Numbered from the stretch's first letter, positions 47,965-59,936 are shown. The stretch is 64,000 nucleotides of DNA from Rhyzopertha dominica (GCA_025024175.1 QCXZ01000001.1:13144001-13208000), one strand, 5' to 3'. Numbers and translations are program-made. Notes: a model not told the origin generated them from the letters alone.

Positions 47965-50765
47965 GTTACCTACAAAATGTAGAAGAAATTGCTTACTTTT
48001 TGCCATTGATGCTCTAGGGCGTTTATCCGCTTGAAAAACGGGGCACCTATCCCCGACTAGAATAATGGAATGGGATAGACGCCCTCGCCAGTTTAGTAAT
48101 CTAAAAACCAGAGTATTTGACGGCAAACGTTTCAGTTTACGCATAACCACATTCACTTCAGTTTCCAGTAGCAAGACAAAAACATAGTTTCTATGGCAGA
48201 ATACCAACGTATGTAACCGCACTACCACTACAAAGCACATTCTTATAAAACATATTAATGTTATCTTATACCACGAAAGAGCCCATCTGAATCGCACGGT
48301 ACGCTACCTGAGGGCATACACATGAAACTAGCAACAAAATTAGGCTTTAGGATGCGTTCTTTCTTAAAGAAAAATTTCCGTTCTGTTTACTTAAATAACT
48401 GATATCACAGTTGAGAAAGAATTAACTTACCAACCCTTTTTACGTAAACTCATAACAAATATTCTAGCAAACTTGCAAGATACTACAGCCAATCCTAGAA
48501 ACTGTCATCCTCATGCCCAAGTTTGTCATTGAGACTAGAAGTTTTTCGGTCTCATCTCGAATTTCAAAAACGAGACTGACACTTTTATATCTTGAATTTT
48601 GGAAATATGATCGAGATTTTGTCTGTAGAATCTCGATCTCGATAAAATATATAAACATTTTGGTCATAATTCGTATTCCTTTAAATAATACGTACTTGTA
48701 CAAAGCGAGAAAAATAAGTCTATATAGGTATTGGAATTTTTTCGGATTTTTTCGGATAGTGTATCGATTTGCATCTAAAGTTTTATAGTGCAGTAATAAC
48801 TATGCACAAACCTTTGTTTTATTGATGTGTTAGTCAATAGCGAAAAGCTGACAGACATTGTGCCACATTTTGTATTAACCTCAATCCTTCGGTACCTTTT
48901 TATTACTCTTCTGAAATGATTTTTATCATTTAATCATTAAGCTAGGAATTTATAGAACACAACCACCTATATAGTTTATTAGTATTCTGATATAGTCACC
49001 CTTAAGAGTCGTGAAAATGCATACCCATAACTTTGCATTCTAGAACCGTCAGTGAGCTCAAATATGGCAGGTGAGTCATCTGTTGAGAGAACAGATATAA
49101 TAAAATAAATAACTTAAGCGGAAAGCTTTTAGCTTTAACTGCTGAGTGCAGAAATATTTTTTGTTACCTAGGTGAACTGTTTCATTTGTTTCTGTGTGTT
49201 CCATAACTAAATTAGTTTCAGTACCAAATAGTGTGTACTATTTTTATTTGTGCAAAATTGAGTCGATTCATAATAACCTATATTTTAATGTAATGCGCAC
49301 AACAAATTCGAAATCGAAAAATGCCGTACGTTTTTTCGAGATCTCGATCAAGAATATCAAAATCTCGTCTGGTCTCATCTCGCCTCAAAACAACATTACT
49401 CACGAAAAATTACTTAACTTTACTATTACTAGCACTACCAGACTTTTGATAATAGCCTTATGCATACAAATATGGCAGAAAATTAACTCCATCCTGAAAT
49501 CTACTTATCTGCAAACAACAATTTTAATTTCAGGATATGTACAGAAACGATTCTTAATAATATAAAGTCTGTAAATACGGCCCTGAACCGATCTTTTGCA
49601 ATAGCCTGAAGAAACAATGCATAACTCAGCAAATTGTGCTACAATTTCGCAAGCAACATCCTATTTTTCCTACACCCGCAACAGGCATAGTAATCGCATT
49701 TAATAATCTAATCACCTTCAGTTTAATTCACTGAACATATTATCGCAATAATAGAGAATTGTCACTGTCAAATGCATTTATCCACTAGTACGAGAAATGC
49801 CGACGGCTTTAGTGGCCATGCGATTCTTTTCTGTCACAGCTTAATGGAACAATTAAAATAAAAACTAATTAATTGGATCAAGTATACGAATAGTTAGGGC
49901 AGAAAAGATAAGAAGGTTAATCAGTTCTAGAAAATGTATGGATAGCAAATGAAAGCATTAATTAATATTATACAGCACACGCTGCTGTATTGCATGTCTT
50001 CTTAGGTAATATCAAAGTGGTAAAAAAACTGCAACCAGAGAATATGCCAAGAATTGTACAGTTTTTCTTTATATGAAGTTCTCGGAAAGTTAGAATTGAC
50101 GTTTAGAATAATTAAAAACCTAGTAAGCAATCGCTTATTTTAAAGCAATAATGTGTCACCCTTCTAGATTCTCACTAATAATTATTGATGAAAAGAATCT
50201 GACGTAAACTGACAGCAGAACATTTTTTACTTCCTTAAAACTGATGTGCGTAATAACGAGATCGTGCATTTCAATATTATTTAAAAAAGCAAGAAATAGT
50301 TTTACACTTTACTTAAACTTGTATTTAATTGGAATTGAAATACAAGATACCAAAATTACTTTAAAGTACAAGAATATTTTTAACCGTGCGATAGATAAAA
50401 CACAAATTCAAAATACATAGGTAGAACAGGGGAATGAGATGCCATTATTATCATTTAGAATATCTGGATACTTTTTATTTAAAAGTTTGTTTCGTGGAAA
50501 TCGGTTTTAAAAACTACGACTTGATTCAGCACAGTAGATTGGTAACTATGACGAAACTCATTTTATGGCCTAGTTATATCACAACGTAACATACACATAA
50601 ATAGTAATACATGTCTTTCATAGAAACAATAGTCTAGTCGTTTCGTCACAAAGAATTGACGACAAACATTATGTATTGTGTATCAATCATATTTCTCTGT
50701 ACATTTTGATAACGAGATGTTTAAGTATTGAAGCAGCGAACACACGGCAATTCATATTACACTTC
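47965..50765. other. AT-rich spacer with CTCG-rich patches
   Basis: No gene seen. GGTCTCATCTCG occurs in two patches rich in TCTCG/CGAGA (48530-48650 and 49315-49385), which also share TCGAGAT words; they are probably two copies of a degenerate repeat. A GGGGCACCTATCCCCGAC block near 48034-48053 might be the 5' end of the pogo element, but no partner was found. Confidence 0.4.
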
Positions 50766-50810
50766 TTAGTTCTAATACGGATGTCCACTCTGAAAGTTTC
50801 AGAGCTACTT

Positions 50811-50844
50811 CTGAGGAAGACACCGACATGAGTGTCGAAACGTC
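50811..50844 (+). ncRNA. Hammerhead-like motif
   Basis: CTGAGGA, A, GACAC, eight-base loop, GTGTC (five perfect pairs), GAAA, CGTC. The core strands fit the hammerhead consensus without substitution; only the extra A before stem II is unusual. Stem I pairing is about three pairs (CTT with AAG). It is followed by CGTGGGAACCAGCCCGG and a CAACAACCACGGAAGCC tract (to about 50915), a terminal sequence of the sort found at Penelope-like 3' ends. Confidence 0.45.
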
Positions 50845-51014
50845 AAGGTCTAATAACCAACGTGGGAACCAGCCCGGAAAACAACATGTCATCGACAACA
50901 ACCACGGAAGCCTTCAAACTAAAATAATACTATGTATTAAACAAAAATAGGCCACCCTTAAAGTGTCTCTCGAAAAATGTTTACTGAGATTCCGCAAAAT
51001 AAGGATGCTTTATT

Positions 51015-51660
51015 AAGAATTTTTTTCTATTTTTTCACTATGTGAATGTCATGATAGTCTTGAATCAAGACAACATGTCTAAGTGAAAATAACATCTGAA
51101 TTGACGTATCCTTGTTCATAACAAGACCATTACTAACACACCAGTCATAAATAAATCTTCGCTTAAAAAATATTGTTATGATGTAGTACCGCGTCGATAT
51201 TGGTGCCCCTGGAACAGACTGTAGTATCATCAGCAAATAAAGTTACTGCAACCTGATTAATATAAAGAGGCAGATCATTAATAGAAATAACAGAGAGCCC
51301 AACACCGAGCCCTGAGGCACACCAATATTTAGATGAATTCATCATAAAAATAATTTTCTGTGATTATTAGAAAGAAATGAAGTGATTATACCACAGCTGC
51401 TTGGATGGAGACTGTAATAATAGTTTACGGATAAGTATTACTGGGTCAACACAGTCAAGGCCTTTGACAAGTTCATGAAGGATATAATGATATAAGATCC
51501 TCTCCTTCATCGAAAGCTCGAGTCACATTATTAATCAATGCCATAAGAGCATCAGCAGTTGAGTGGCCCTGTGTGAAACCATGCTAGTTATTAACAATGA
51601 CTGCCCAGCTTTCCAAGTAAACTGTTAGTTGCTTAGATAATATTTTTTCAATAATAAATA
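51015..51660 (-). pseudogene. Non-LTR RT fragment (Jockey/CR1-like)
   Basis: Minus-strand reverse transcriptase palm in pieces. Traces of HGF.xGHSTADALMALINNVTRAFDEG lie at about 51590-51480, then DCVD and LIRK near 51455-51430. GVPQGSVLGS follows at about 51325-51295, then ISINDLPLYIN, and the catalytic FADD at 51226-51237. NGLVMNKDTSIQMLFSLR follows to about 51070. This order is diagnostic of LINE RTs. Multiple stops and frameshifts, with no endonuclease and no 3' end visible, mark a dead fragment. Its motifs are unlike the other three LINE remnants here. Confidence 0.85.
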
Positions 51661-51664
51661 ATTC

Positions 51665-51950
51665 AATCAATTTGAAAGCCTACGCAGTTAATATCAGTCT
51701 TTTCTCATGATTTAATGTTTGTTACCTTTTGTAACACTACCACAATTTAGCTCTTTAAAATTTCTAGGTTAAAAACGCTACCTTAAAATACCCGCTTCCC
51801 CGGTAGTGCAGCTAACGTCGCTGCCACTTAATCTAACTGTGAATATTATTGCGGCAGGCTAAGAACGTCTTTTAATTCATCGTAGTACAATATAACAGGC
51901 CTATAGTATAGTGACAACCTCACAGCTACGATACATAACCTAAACCGTGT
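51665..51950. other. Spacer, nothing recognised
   Basis: Short stretch between an RT remnant and a MITE, with no supported feature. Confidence 0.35.
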
Positions 51951-51957
51951 TACTCGC

Positions 51958-52179
51958 ACTCCACAGCTCCGAAATCTGAGCTTACTCCAATCTTAAGTTA
52001 TTTATCCTACAAAAAACTACAGCATATGTTGAAAATGCACACTCCCACGCGTTTTCTCATATTATAATATATCAAATAATTCGACAATGAACAGATGACA
52101 AGTATCTGTCAAAGCATCAATAGTTGTGTTCACTTTCCTGAGAGGAGGCAAATTGAATTAATCAATTATAGAAACCCTG
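51958..52179 (-). mobile_element. TA-flanked MITE, family A copy 4, truncated
   Basis: A reverse-orientation copy that keeps the end matching CAGGGTTTCTAT (inverse, 52168-52179, TA next to it) and the inner landmarks up to GGAGCTGTGG. It lacks the other third, including the second terminal repeat. The loss point coincides with the break seen in copy 2. Confidence 0.8.
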
Positions 52180-52180
52180 T

Positions 52181-53850
52181 ATATAAGTGTTTATATGGCT
52201 TGCATACATATTTTGAAAAACTGCAGTTGACTAAGCTCATCACTTTCTGTCGATTATATGTACTTCAGATATGAACAACTAACTGAATTGAAATAATTTA
52301 AAAAAAAACTAGTTTGTACATCAGTTGTGATCATCAGTGAAACGTGTAGTTAAGCACTTTCTGTATCCAACGGGTTACTCCGCAGTGATTTCAACTTAGG
52401 TAATTGCTCCACTGCGAGCTCATTCAAGCACGAAATGACTCAAATGAGGAATCAATAAATAACTTCAAGCACGGTTCCGTTTGCGCTGTTTACCAGAATT
52501 ATCGTTTATTTTATCACCTTTGCTCCGAAGTCACACATCAGCCGTTAGTAGCGCTTCTACATCAACCGCCTAACGCACCCGCGCGCATTTAAATCACATG
52601 AATTTACTTTTAATAGTTTCATGCTGATTAGAGTCAGAGCATATCGCAGTCACGTTTACGGTGAGACGGTGTACAATTATCTAATTCAAAATACGACGAT
52701 GAGGTGAAAAGACACACCTGATCATGCTTCTGCAACATAACCAATTATGAAACTTGAAACCATGGCTGATTAAGCAACATGTAGGGTTATTAGTAGACTT
52801 AAATTGTTCTGCTATAGATGGCAGGCGTATTTTATCTCATTTCTCAATATTGCTACATACCCCAATCAAATGGTAGAAACAAATTAGTTATTGTGCATTT
52901 CTAAGCATTCTACTTTTCTTCTGGAGTTCGTATGATGCCTCAATAAAAGACATGTTGTCTATCTGAAAAACAGTTGAGCTTTTTGTAACAGCTTATTGAA
53001 AANTAAGTGTGATTTAAGATAATTGCATTGAAAAATTCACACATGTAAAGGCAAAAAGTTGGATAACTTTTAATCATATGCATTGAAAAATCGTGGTGTG
53101 CAAGATTTCAGTTAAATTTACGTACCTAGTTCTTTTTAATATACTGATTGAAAATATATCAGCAGTAGTTCAGTCTGATACAGTACAATAATAAAAAGGT
53201 AAAAGAAGAATCTATTAGTGAATAGAAACAATAAACTAAAAACACTGACAATTTCTAAATATATTTATAATGATATCTGAATGAATAATAATGAAAAAAA
53301 TAATCGAGTCTAGGTCAATACTTTTGTGTTAAAATAGAGAGCTATAGGGTATAAAAAATATTTTGATGAAGGGTTACCGTCTTTCACGACTTGTATACAG
53401 TTTATTATTAATTTTAGATAAAAACGTTATTAATAAAAGTTGTCTACAAAAAAGGATATACATTCTAGCATGTAACCCTTTAAGAAAATGCTGGTAGTAT
53501 TTTCGTTATTTATATTTTCTTATTATATCTACTACGTACATAAATTTGTTGGTCGTTTGCTTAGTAATGTTTGGTTAAGAATGATTAAATTTTATACACT
53601 TGTCATCGATTCAACGATTCCTTTCTTTTTATTAATAGGTATATCTGCACTTTGAGAAGAAACGGATCACCTTTCACATTTAATTAGGCAATTGTTAATT
53701 ACATTTATGAAGGCTTCTTTTTGTTAATTGTAGAATTAGCTATTAATTCATATCGCCATGAGAAAGGTAACAATTATTTTTTTTTAATTCAAATTTTTAT
53801 TTTCATTTGATAACTACGTACATCTTGGTACTAAACGCGTCATAGCTGTA
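52181..53850. other. AT-rich spacer, no gene seen
   Basis: Only short unrecognised frames (such as 52404-52592). No repeat structure supported. Confidence 0.4.
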
Positions 53851-53854
53851 AATA

Positions 53855-54044
53855 CAGGCTTTCTATAAATGATTCATGCATCAGGGGCGCTTACGGATAT
53901 TATCGATTAAATTAAGTTGCCGCCTCTCAGGAAAGTGAACACAACTATGGCTTTGACGTATACTACTTATCATCTGTCGGTTTTTGAATTATTTGATATA
54001 TTTTAATATAAGAACCGTTGCATGAATCATTTATAGGAGCCCTG
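53855..54044 (+). mobile_element. TA-flanked MITE, family A copy 5, internally deleted (190 bp)
   Basis: Both ends are intact: CAGGCTTTCTATAAATGA on the left and the inverse of CAGGGCTCCTATAAATGA on the right, with TA on each side. The left half is present to TTTTAATATAAG; the right half is deleted up to the terminal GTTGCATGAATC. Precise ends with a missing middle show that it moved as a short derivative or was deleted in place. Confidence 0.85.
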
Positions 54045-54049
54045 TAGAA

Positions 54050-55635
54050 TATAACCTTTGCAGAACCTATTGCACTAAAATTTTATTAAAAACCTACTTG
54101 ATCTGCTCATACACATATTACCCGTACGTAGGTAGATAGGTGTAATTATTACTGAAACAGTTGATCGTAGAATATTCACCATACGATATAGGTTCCCAAA
54201 TGAATACCAATCGAAAATTTCTTTAAAATACGCATTTTTATTTAATGCAGTAACAACAGAGATCTTTACCAATAACGAAAACTTATTATTCATTTAAATT
54301 CTAAATTATATTTTAGGATACTATATCTGCCAACAAAAAGGAGAACTTGATAGACCTTCAAAAGTTTTCAAGCTTTGAAGAAATATCAGCCGTCTAATGT
54401 CAATTTATTTAATGATAGATATTTGTCAGTAATTCGTGTTGTTTTTAATATTTCTTTGAGGTAGTTGTTTGTTGTATTATTTAGTGTTTCGTGAATATGG
54501 AAAAAAAATATATTAAAAGACCATGTGGTTACTTGCTGAGGACACAATGAAGTCGGGTAACCCGCGTTTGCAGATTTAATACGGTGAAATTATATCATGC
54601 AGTTTATTAACGAAGTTCAACTACCGTTTCAACTTTGTTCATTGCAGTAGCAGTAAGATATCAGCAGAAAATTGTTTAGTTTTTTATGTCTTGTCTGTTA
54701 TACTTCGACTACAGATATTTTATCCATACTTCTACATTTCCTCTAATAACTACTAGCATGTGAGGCAATATCGTTATTTATGTGTCTAAAAATAAATCTA
54801 AAATTACAGCCGATCTTCGTAATAAAGCAAAATAAATGTTTTCAATAAATTTGTTATGGATATAATCGTGCGAACTTCTTTGGTGGCTGTTGTGTGTAGC
54901 GCATTCCCAAACGCATGTTGCAACACCAGTGAGATATGCACATTATCAAAGATGTATGAACCATAAACGCAGCATGTTCAAAGTGGTACAAGTATTTCAC
55001 GCTATGCAATACGAGTTTTAGGACTTCAAATACACGATAATATCAAATCAGCACAATAACCAAGTGCTTTAACAAAACATGTTAGGTTTAAAGTAAACGG
55101 GTAAATTATTTTCTTAACGTGTAATGAAACATGTAATGATTGTTAGTTGAAAGTTAACAATAATTAACAAATTCACTTGCTTACTACTATGTATTTAAAA
55201 AAGGAGATAAATACTAGCATAATAGTAAATAAAACTGTTTGTATCAGTAATATAATTCGTAATGCCTTAAAATATTTTCATCTAAGTAGAGTATATTTTT
55301 TCCTGAGACTCACTTAACTTCATATTTTCTACATTACTTCTACAATCCACATTATTTCATTGCTGAATTTAAAGACCATAATATACTTAAACTTGGCTTA
55401 TCATGCATCGTTCTGGAAATTAAACAATTTAGATATACATTTATTAGAGAGAATTTTGGGAAAATATGTAACTACTCTTTATGTTAATAAATTCCCAGAT
55501 TTTCTCAACGAAGTCCCTTTAGTTACACAGCATTTATGTGTCACTACTTATCGGTATAGGTGAATTTGTCGTGGATAGCTAATAGACTGTGCATCTAAGC
55601 CATGGAATATTACAGACAGCGACATTTTTAGTAAG
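54050..55635. other. AT-rich spacer, no gene seen
   Basis: Short frames at 54075-54293 (-) and 55360-55563 (+) lack known motifs. Confidence 0.4.
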
Positions 55636-55644
55636 GATTTAGTT

Positions 55645-55968
55645 CATTCAAGGTGGACACTAATTTTTGCACAATGGTGCACGTCCATCGAAGTGATGTG
55701 ATGTGAACCATCATACTCAGCTTCACAAAACACGTTCAACGACACCCATGGTCATTGTCATGTCATACATCCATATTAAAAAATTCTCACCTTTAAGTAG
55801 TTTTAATTCAAATTTTACTTGTACCATCATACTAAGCTTCAAAAATCACGTTCGACGACACCTTTAAAGCAGTTACATCAAATTTTGTACAAAAAATGGA
55901 GATTTCGACCCTAGGGGCAGCATCGCGCGGATGCCAAATCGACCATATAAGCGTTCCCACCTTGAGTG
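55645..55968. mobile_element. Possible MITE with CATTCAAGGTGG inverted ends
   Basis: CATTCAAGGTGG at 55645-55656 is the inverse of 55957-55968 at 11 of 12 positions. Inside, a unit of about 43 bp (CCATCATACT.AGCTTCA..., CACGTTC.ACGACACC) occurs twice, about 117 bp apart. No frame and no clear target duplication. Confidence 0.5.
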
Positions 55969-55974
55969 AGCTGC

Positions 55975-56560
55975 GCTAGAACGATTAAGTAACGTCAAAG
56001 CATAAATAACTGCCAAGGATATGAAATATTAAGAAATTATACAACAATCAGCAACCTTCTAACACACAGCTTAACAAAACAAATGTCTAATGAAACAAGA
56101 AAGGGGTGGGAATAACGGAAATCACGGTTATTATGTGTAAACATCATGAATATAATGGAAGAACTGACAATTTACATATAACCAAAAGCAACTATGACAC
56201 AGAACATATACTTTTTATTTATCGGGGGTTTCGTTGTCCTGAATACAGAAAATAATATGCGAAAAAAGAGATCGTAGTAAACGTAAAAAACCCTGGTAGG
56301 TTGTATCTTAGAATGAGGTAGTTAACTTTAAGGTTATACATTTCTCTATTTTACTTTACTACGAGACTGCGACTATAGTTGTTTATATACCAAACATAAA
56401 TTGGTTGCCATACTTACCATTCTAGCCACTTTTTTGTCTTTATTTCAAATTTTAAGGGGAAAATGCCAAGCATTACAATCTGGTAGCTGGACCCATCTGT
56501 TTACATGCACCATACAGGGTTCGAAAGATACATTAGTTAACAAAAACATTTTGTATAAAA
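55975..56560. other. Spacer, nothing recognised
   Basis: AT-rich; no supported feature. Confidence 0.35.
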
Positions 56561-56567
56561 GCCACGA

Positions 56568-56670
56568 TGAGACAATTTTTTTTTAAATATGGGCCACAAT
56601 AAGGCCTTGTTTCATGGTAGCTCAAGTTTGCTGTCTCTAAGTGGCCCATATATAAAAAAAAATCTCGTCG
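56568..56670. repeat. Inverted repeat (arms about 29 bp, loop about 43 bp)
   Basis: GAGACAA, a T/A run, then ATATGGGCCAC at 56568-56597 is the inverse of GTGGCCCATAT, an A-rich run, and TCTCGTC at 56641-56670. A TACAGGGTTCGAAAGATACA word, like a DNA-transposon end, lies about 50 bp upstream (56513-56532), so it may be part of a larger fold-back element. Confidence 0.6.
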
Positions 56671-56674
56671 CTGC

Positions 56675-57350
56675 CCACCCTCCCCTATGTTCGAATATCG
56701 CATCGTTATCAGTTATTATTTGAAACGCAAATATCTAGGAAAGTAATGAATTTAGGCATGGTTAATAAAAATATTCAAAATTGACAGGACAATCAAAGTA
56801 AGTAATAATATACGGGGTCTTCTATTAAATAAGTATAAATTTAATGCCCCACAACTTTGTAAGCGAATCTGTATATTCAAATTTATTACAGATATGTAAA
56901 TTTGTAAAATTCTTACAACTGTACATAAAACGTTTTTTGCTAACTCTTGTATCTTTTGAAGTAATCTACCGTTCTAGTAATTTCTCCCAACCACCATATC
57001 AGGATAAACAATTCGCAAAAAGGCCTCCCATCGAACAAAGTATTACATATATGTATACTGTAAGCAATTTAGTTTCAATTTTCGAACACTAAAATTAGGT
57101 AGGCGGAGCTCTAAATGTAATATTTATTTAGAACAAACAGGAAAAACATTTAAGCAAAACACATTAGTTTCGACTGTAATAAAATTGTCGTTTTAAGTAC
57201 TTACTATTTCCTTCACCAGCTCGAAGGACAGTCCGCGTTCTTCTGGACAAGAGTTTCCTCAATACATACGTGTATTAAATGGTTTTTAAGAAATTTTGTT
57301 TAATTTTATCATTTAGTTAGGAGCGTCATTTAGTTATGACATCTTGCAGA
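56675..57350. other. Spacer, nothing recognised
   Basis: AT-rich with one unrecognised 82-codon frame (56844-57092). Confidence 0.35.
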
Positions 57351-57354
57351 TTCC

Positions 57355-57545
57355 GAGTTATTTTACTGGTTCAGCTACATGTACCTTACATGCACACGCT
57401 AGGGCATTATCATACATTAGCACAAGGTTGTTGGAAGTAATGAAGCCAGCATACAGTAGAACATGATCCCTAATTATGCCATCCCAAAGCATAATGGAAC
57501 CACAACAAACAACAACAACAAATGTACCTTTTTGACAAGACGTCC
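57355..57545 (-). pseudogene. Tc1-like transposase fragment
   Basis: The minus strand reads GSIMLWDGIIRDH, recalling the GGSVMVWGGI motif that follows the first catalytic Asp in Tc1 transposases. About 25 codons later comes LMYDNALACACKVHVAEPV, recalling the FMHDNARPHVA.VV second-Asp motif, and then a stop. The arginine-rich stretch before it is decayed. Only about 60 codons are traceable, so this is an old scrap. It is distinct from the two mariner-like transposases, which have DGAPPH-type wording. Confidence 0.55.
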
Positions 57546-57549
57546 CGCT

Positions 57550-58045
57550 GGATCTTATCTATGAAATAAATGCTCTACTGTTGTTCATTCCAATCATAAA
57601 AGCAACAAAAGCAAACAAGGGGAATCATCATTGACTGCCAACACACTCTGCAAGGTTACAAGTTACAATACCACGAGGTAACATGTTTTGGTCATCCATG
57701 AATCTGTAATAAAGCGATAATATTTTGTAATGCTGTAATTTACTGTAAAAGAACATAACGAGTTAGACCCAGATATAAAAATATAAACAAAGTAATAAAA
57801 CGTGACCAAAAGCAAAATATGTAATAGCTTTGTGTATACTTGCATTAGACAGTAACTTACTGTGGATAGTGTGTATAGTATCATTCTGATACAAATCGGT
57901 ATTAATCATTTTCTACTTTATAAGCAGTATTATAAAATTGCTCTCAACCTGCTGATTGTGTACAACAGCGAGATTAATAGTGAATTCAGCGACAATGACC
58001 ATTATTAATAAATTATTTTAATCTAAATGATGTTCCATTTCCCAC
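57550..58045. other. Spacer, nothing recognised
   Basis: AT-rich; no supported feature. Confidence 0.35.
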
Positions 58046-58049
58046 CCAT

Positions 58050-58465
58050 CCCTCTATCACGATTTAATTCACGCATTAGTCAGCCGGCTTTATCATGGAA
58101 CGCGACTGCTGAGATACCAATTTGATTCACACTGAGATTACACATTTCCTAGTTAATTTTACACTTTCCGCACTGAGTTGGCGAAGCGTTATAAATCATC
58201 GGTTAAAGTATGTAGAGCGCACCGGTCTCTCCGATTAATATGGAATTGAGATAAACGATCGTTGTGGCAAAGTGTACATACAGTGCCTTGTGTCGTGTCA
58301 TGCCGCAATGGGAGCATGAAAGGACAGCCGGTTATCTGGTACGCTGGGGTCCTCCAGCTGACCCGGCATGGGTCACCAGGAAGTGACCACTTTGGCGGGG
58401 GCGCAATCCGTGGACACGCCCACCTCGATATTGACGATGCCTCGGTGAACTACTGCCTTTAAACA
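58050..58465. other. GC-rich block, unrecognised
   Basis: Non-repetitive and GC-rich against AT-rich surroundings, especially 58285-58440. A 66-codon plus-strand frame (58262-58462) has no known motif or ATG in good context. Homeodomain-like TTAATT/GATTAA words lie at 58063-58240. It may be a regulatory element or an unrecognised exon. Confidence 0.25.
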
Positions 58466-58469
58466 ATAC

Positions 58470-59325
58470 GACTGACACACTGCCAGAATTATTTAGCACT
58501 CTTTATTTTCTGACACCCCAATATTATTTTAGGGATATCAACAAATTTTGCAAGCAATAAATTATTGAAGCGTAAATAGAATTGCTTAACTAACTTAATT
58601 CCATATCATGGAAACATTAAGATTTACTATCCGGGATACAGAGGTACAAGAAGCATTCATGCTCAGTAACTGTGCCACCTTCATCTGTTCCACGCCAACT
58701 TATGTTGCACTAAAATTGTAAATCCGCCAGTACAATAGAAAACTGATACGTTTTCTCCGAGTGGATATGTATGAATATCGCTTTTCTAGTATATTAACAA
58801 GCTCCAAGATAAAACTATACTAGAAAAATTTCAGTAGAAACTTAAAACTAATAATAAATTATAAATGCACCAGACCATGTGATTATAATAAAAAAATATT
58901 TACCCAGTTTTCCTTACTTCTTCGTCTCTTTAGGAAATTGGTAGAGATAAGAACAGCAGTATTAGGGACCTTTTTTTATTGAAACAGCAAGTTAAAACTG
59001 GATGATCGCGTAAAGTTGCTCTTAATCAGCATCACATAGACACACTAGTAGTCTTTTTGTATCTGTCCGTTTTACCTGTCTTGCTCTTATTGCTTTGAAC
59101 AGATATTTATTGGGTCTCGCAAAAGATGCCAATACTTATCCATCTTTAGCATTAAATATTCAAATTCTAGCATGAATATTGTCCCACCTCTGAATAACTG
59201 TCTTCAGCCAAACCATAATTAAATTAACATCGAGGAAGAAAAGGTAATCATATGATGCTGACAATTCAGCATTTATATACCAAACCCTTGAAACCTTCAC
59301 CACTATAAACATGACAGTATATATA
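58470..59325. other. Spacer, nothing recognised
   Basis: AT-rich; no supported feature. Confidence 0.35.
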
Positions 59326-59334
59326 ACCCCTTAA

Positions 59335-59525
59335 GAACGCAATCGATTATTGTGAAGGTAAGGAATACAATTTGGCTACTGGTCTTTTGTAGCGGCCAGT
59401 AGTCATTCGAACTAATGTCTCTCTAACCACCCCGTCAGTACCAGAATATATTTGCTCAACTACACCTAGTGGCCATGTCAGAGGCGGCAAAGTTGGGCTG
59501 ATTCATAATAACTACAGTTCCCACA
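59335..59525 (-). pseudogene. BEL/Pao retrotransposon integrase C-terminal remnant
   Basis: The minus strand starts with GTVVIMNQPNFA and, after one frameshift near 59474, continues PLGVVEQIYSGTDGVVRE, then TLVRMTTGRYKRPVAKLY. This is the closing segment of BEL/Pao integrases, whose wording is usually GDLV...W.LGRV...PG.DG..R...V.T..G...RP..KL. A CTTAAGGGG purine tract just after (about 59326-59334 on the plus strand as CCCCTTAAG) could be part of the old polypurine region. No LTR was seen. Confidence 0.75.
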
Positions 59526-59529
59526 AAAC

Positions 59530-59930
59530 TGTGTCTATTTTTTTATTTATTCAGTAAATCTATATCGGCTTCAAATTTATTTACATGATTTGTCGAGATA
59601 AAGACCAAATTGTATTTGTTACGGTAACAAGATTTTCAGTCATCTGCTTCTTCTTGTTAAACTGTTAAAACAAGGGGTCATTCGTTTTCTTTTTTTACTA
59701 ATCTTCTGCTAATAATTTAGCAGTATGGCAATGTCTTTTCAAAGAAACCATTCCTTATATTGTGTCAGAATCTTACCAATTAGGATCTTGCACAAAGAAA
59801 TATTTTTTTAAATAGAGGAAAAATACAATTTTATGATGTTCCATTTACGATGACCGTTTGTTAAATATCTTCACAAATTGAGGTTAAACCAAAGATGGTT
59901 AATACTGGCGCACAAACGGATGCGACAAGA
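59530..59930. other. Spacer, nothing recognised
   Basis: AT-rich; no supported feature. Confidence 0.35.
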
Positions 59931-59936
59931 CGGTGA

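Noticed and set aside
48030..48056. Terminal inverted repeat of the pogo/Tigger element
   Set aside because: GGGGCACCTATCCCCGAC is suggestive, but no inverse partner was found downstream of the transposase tail.
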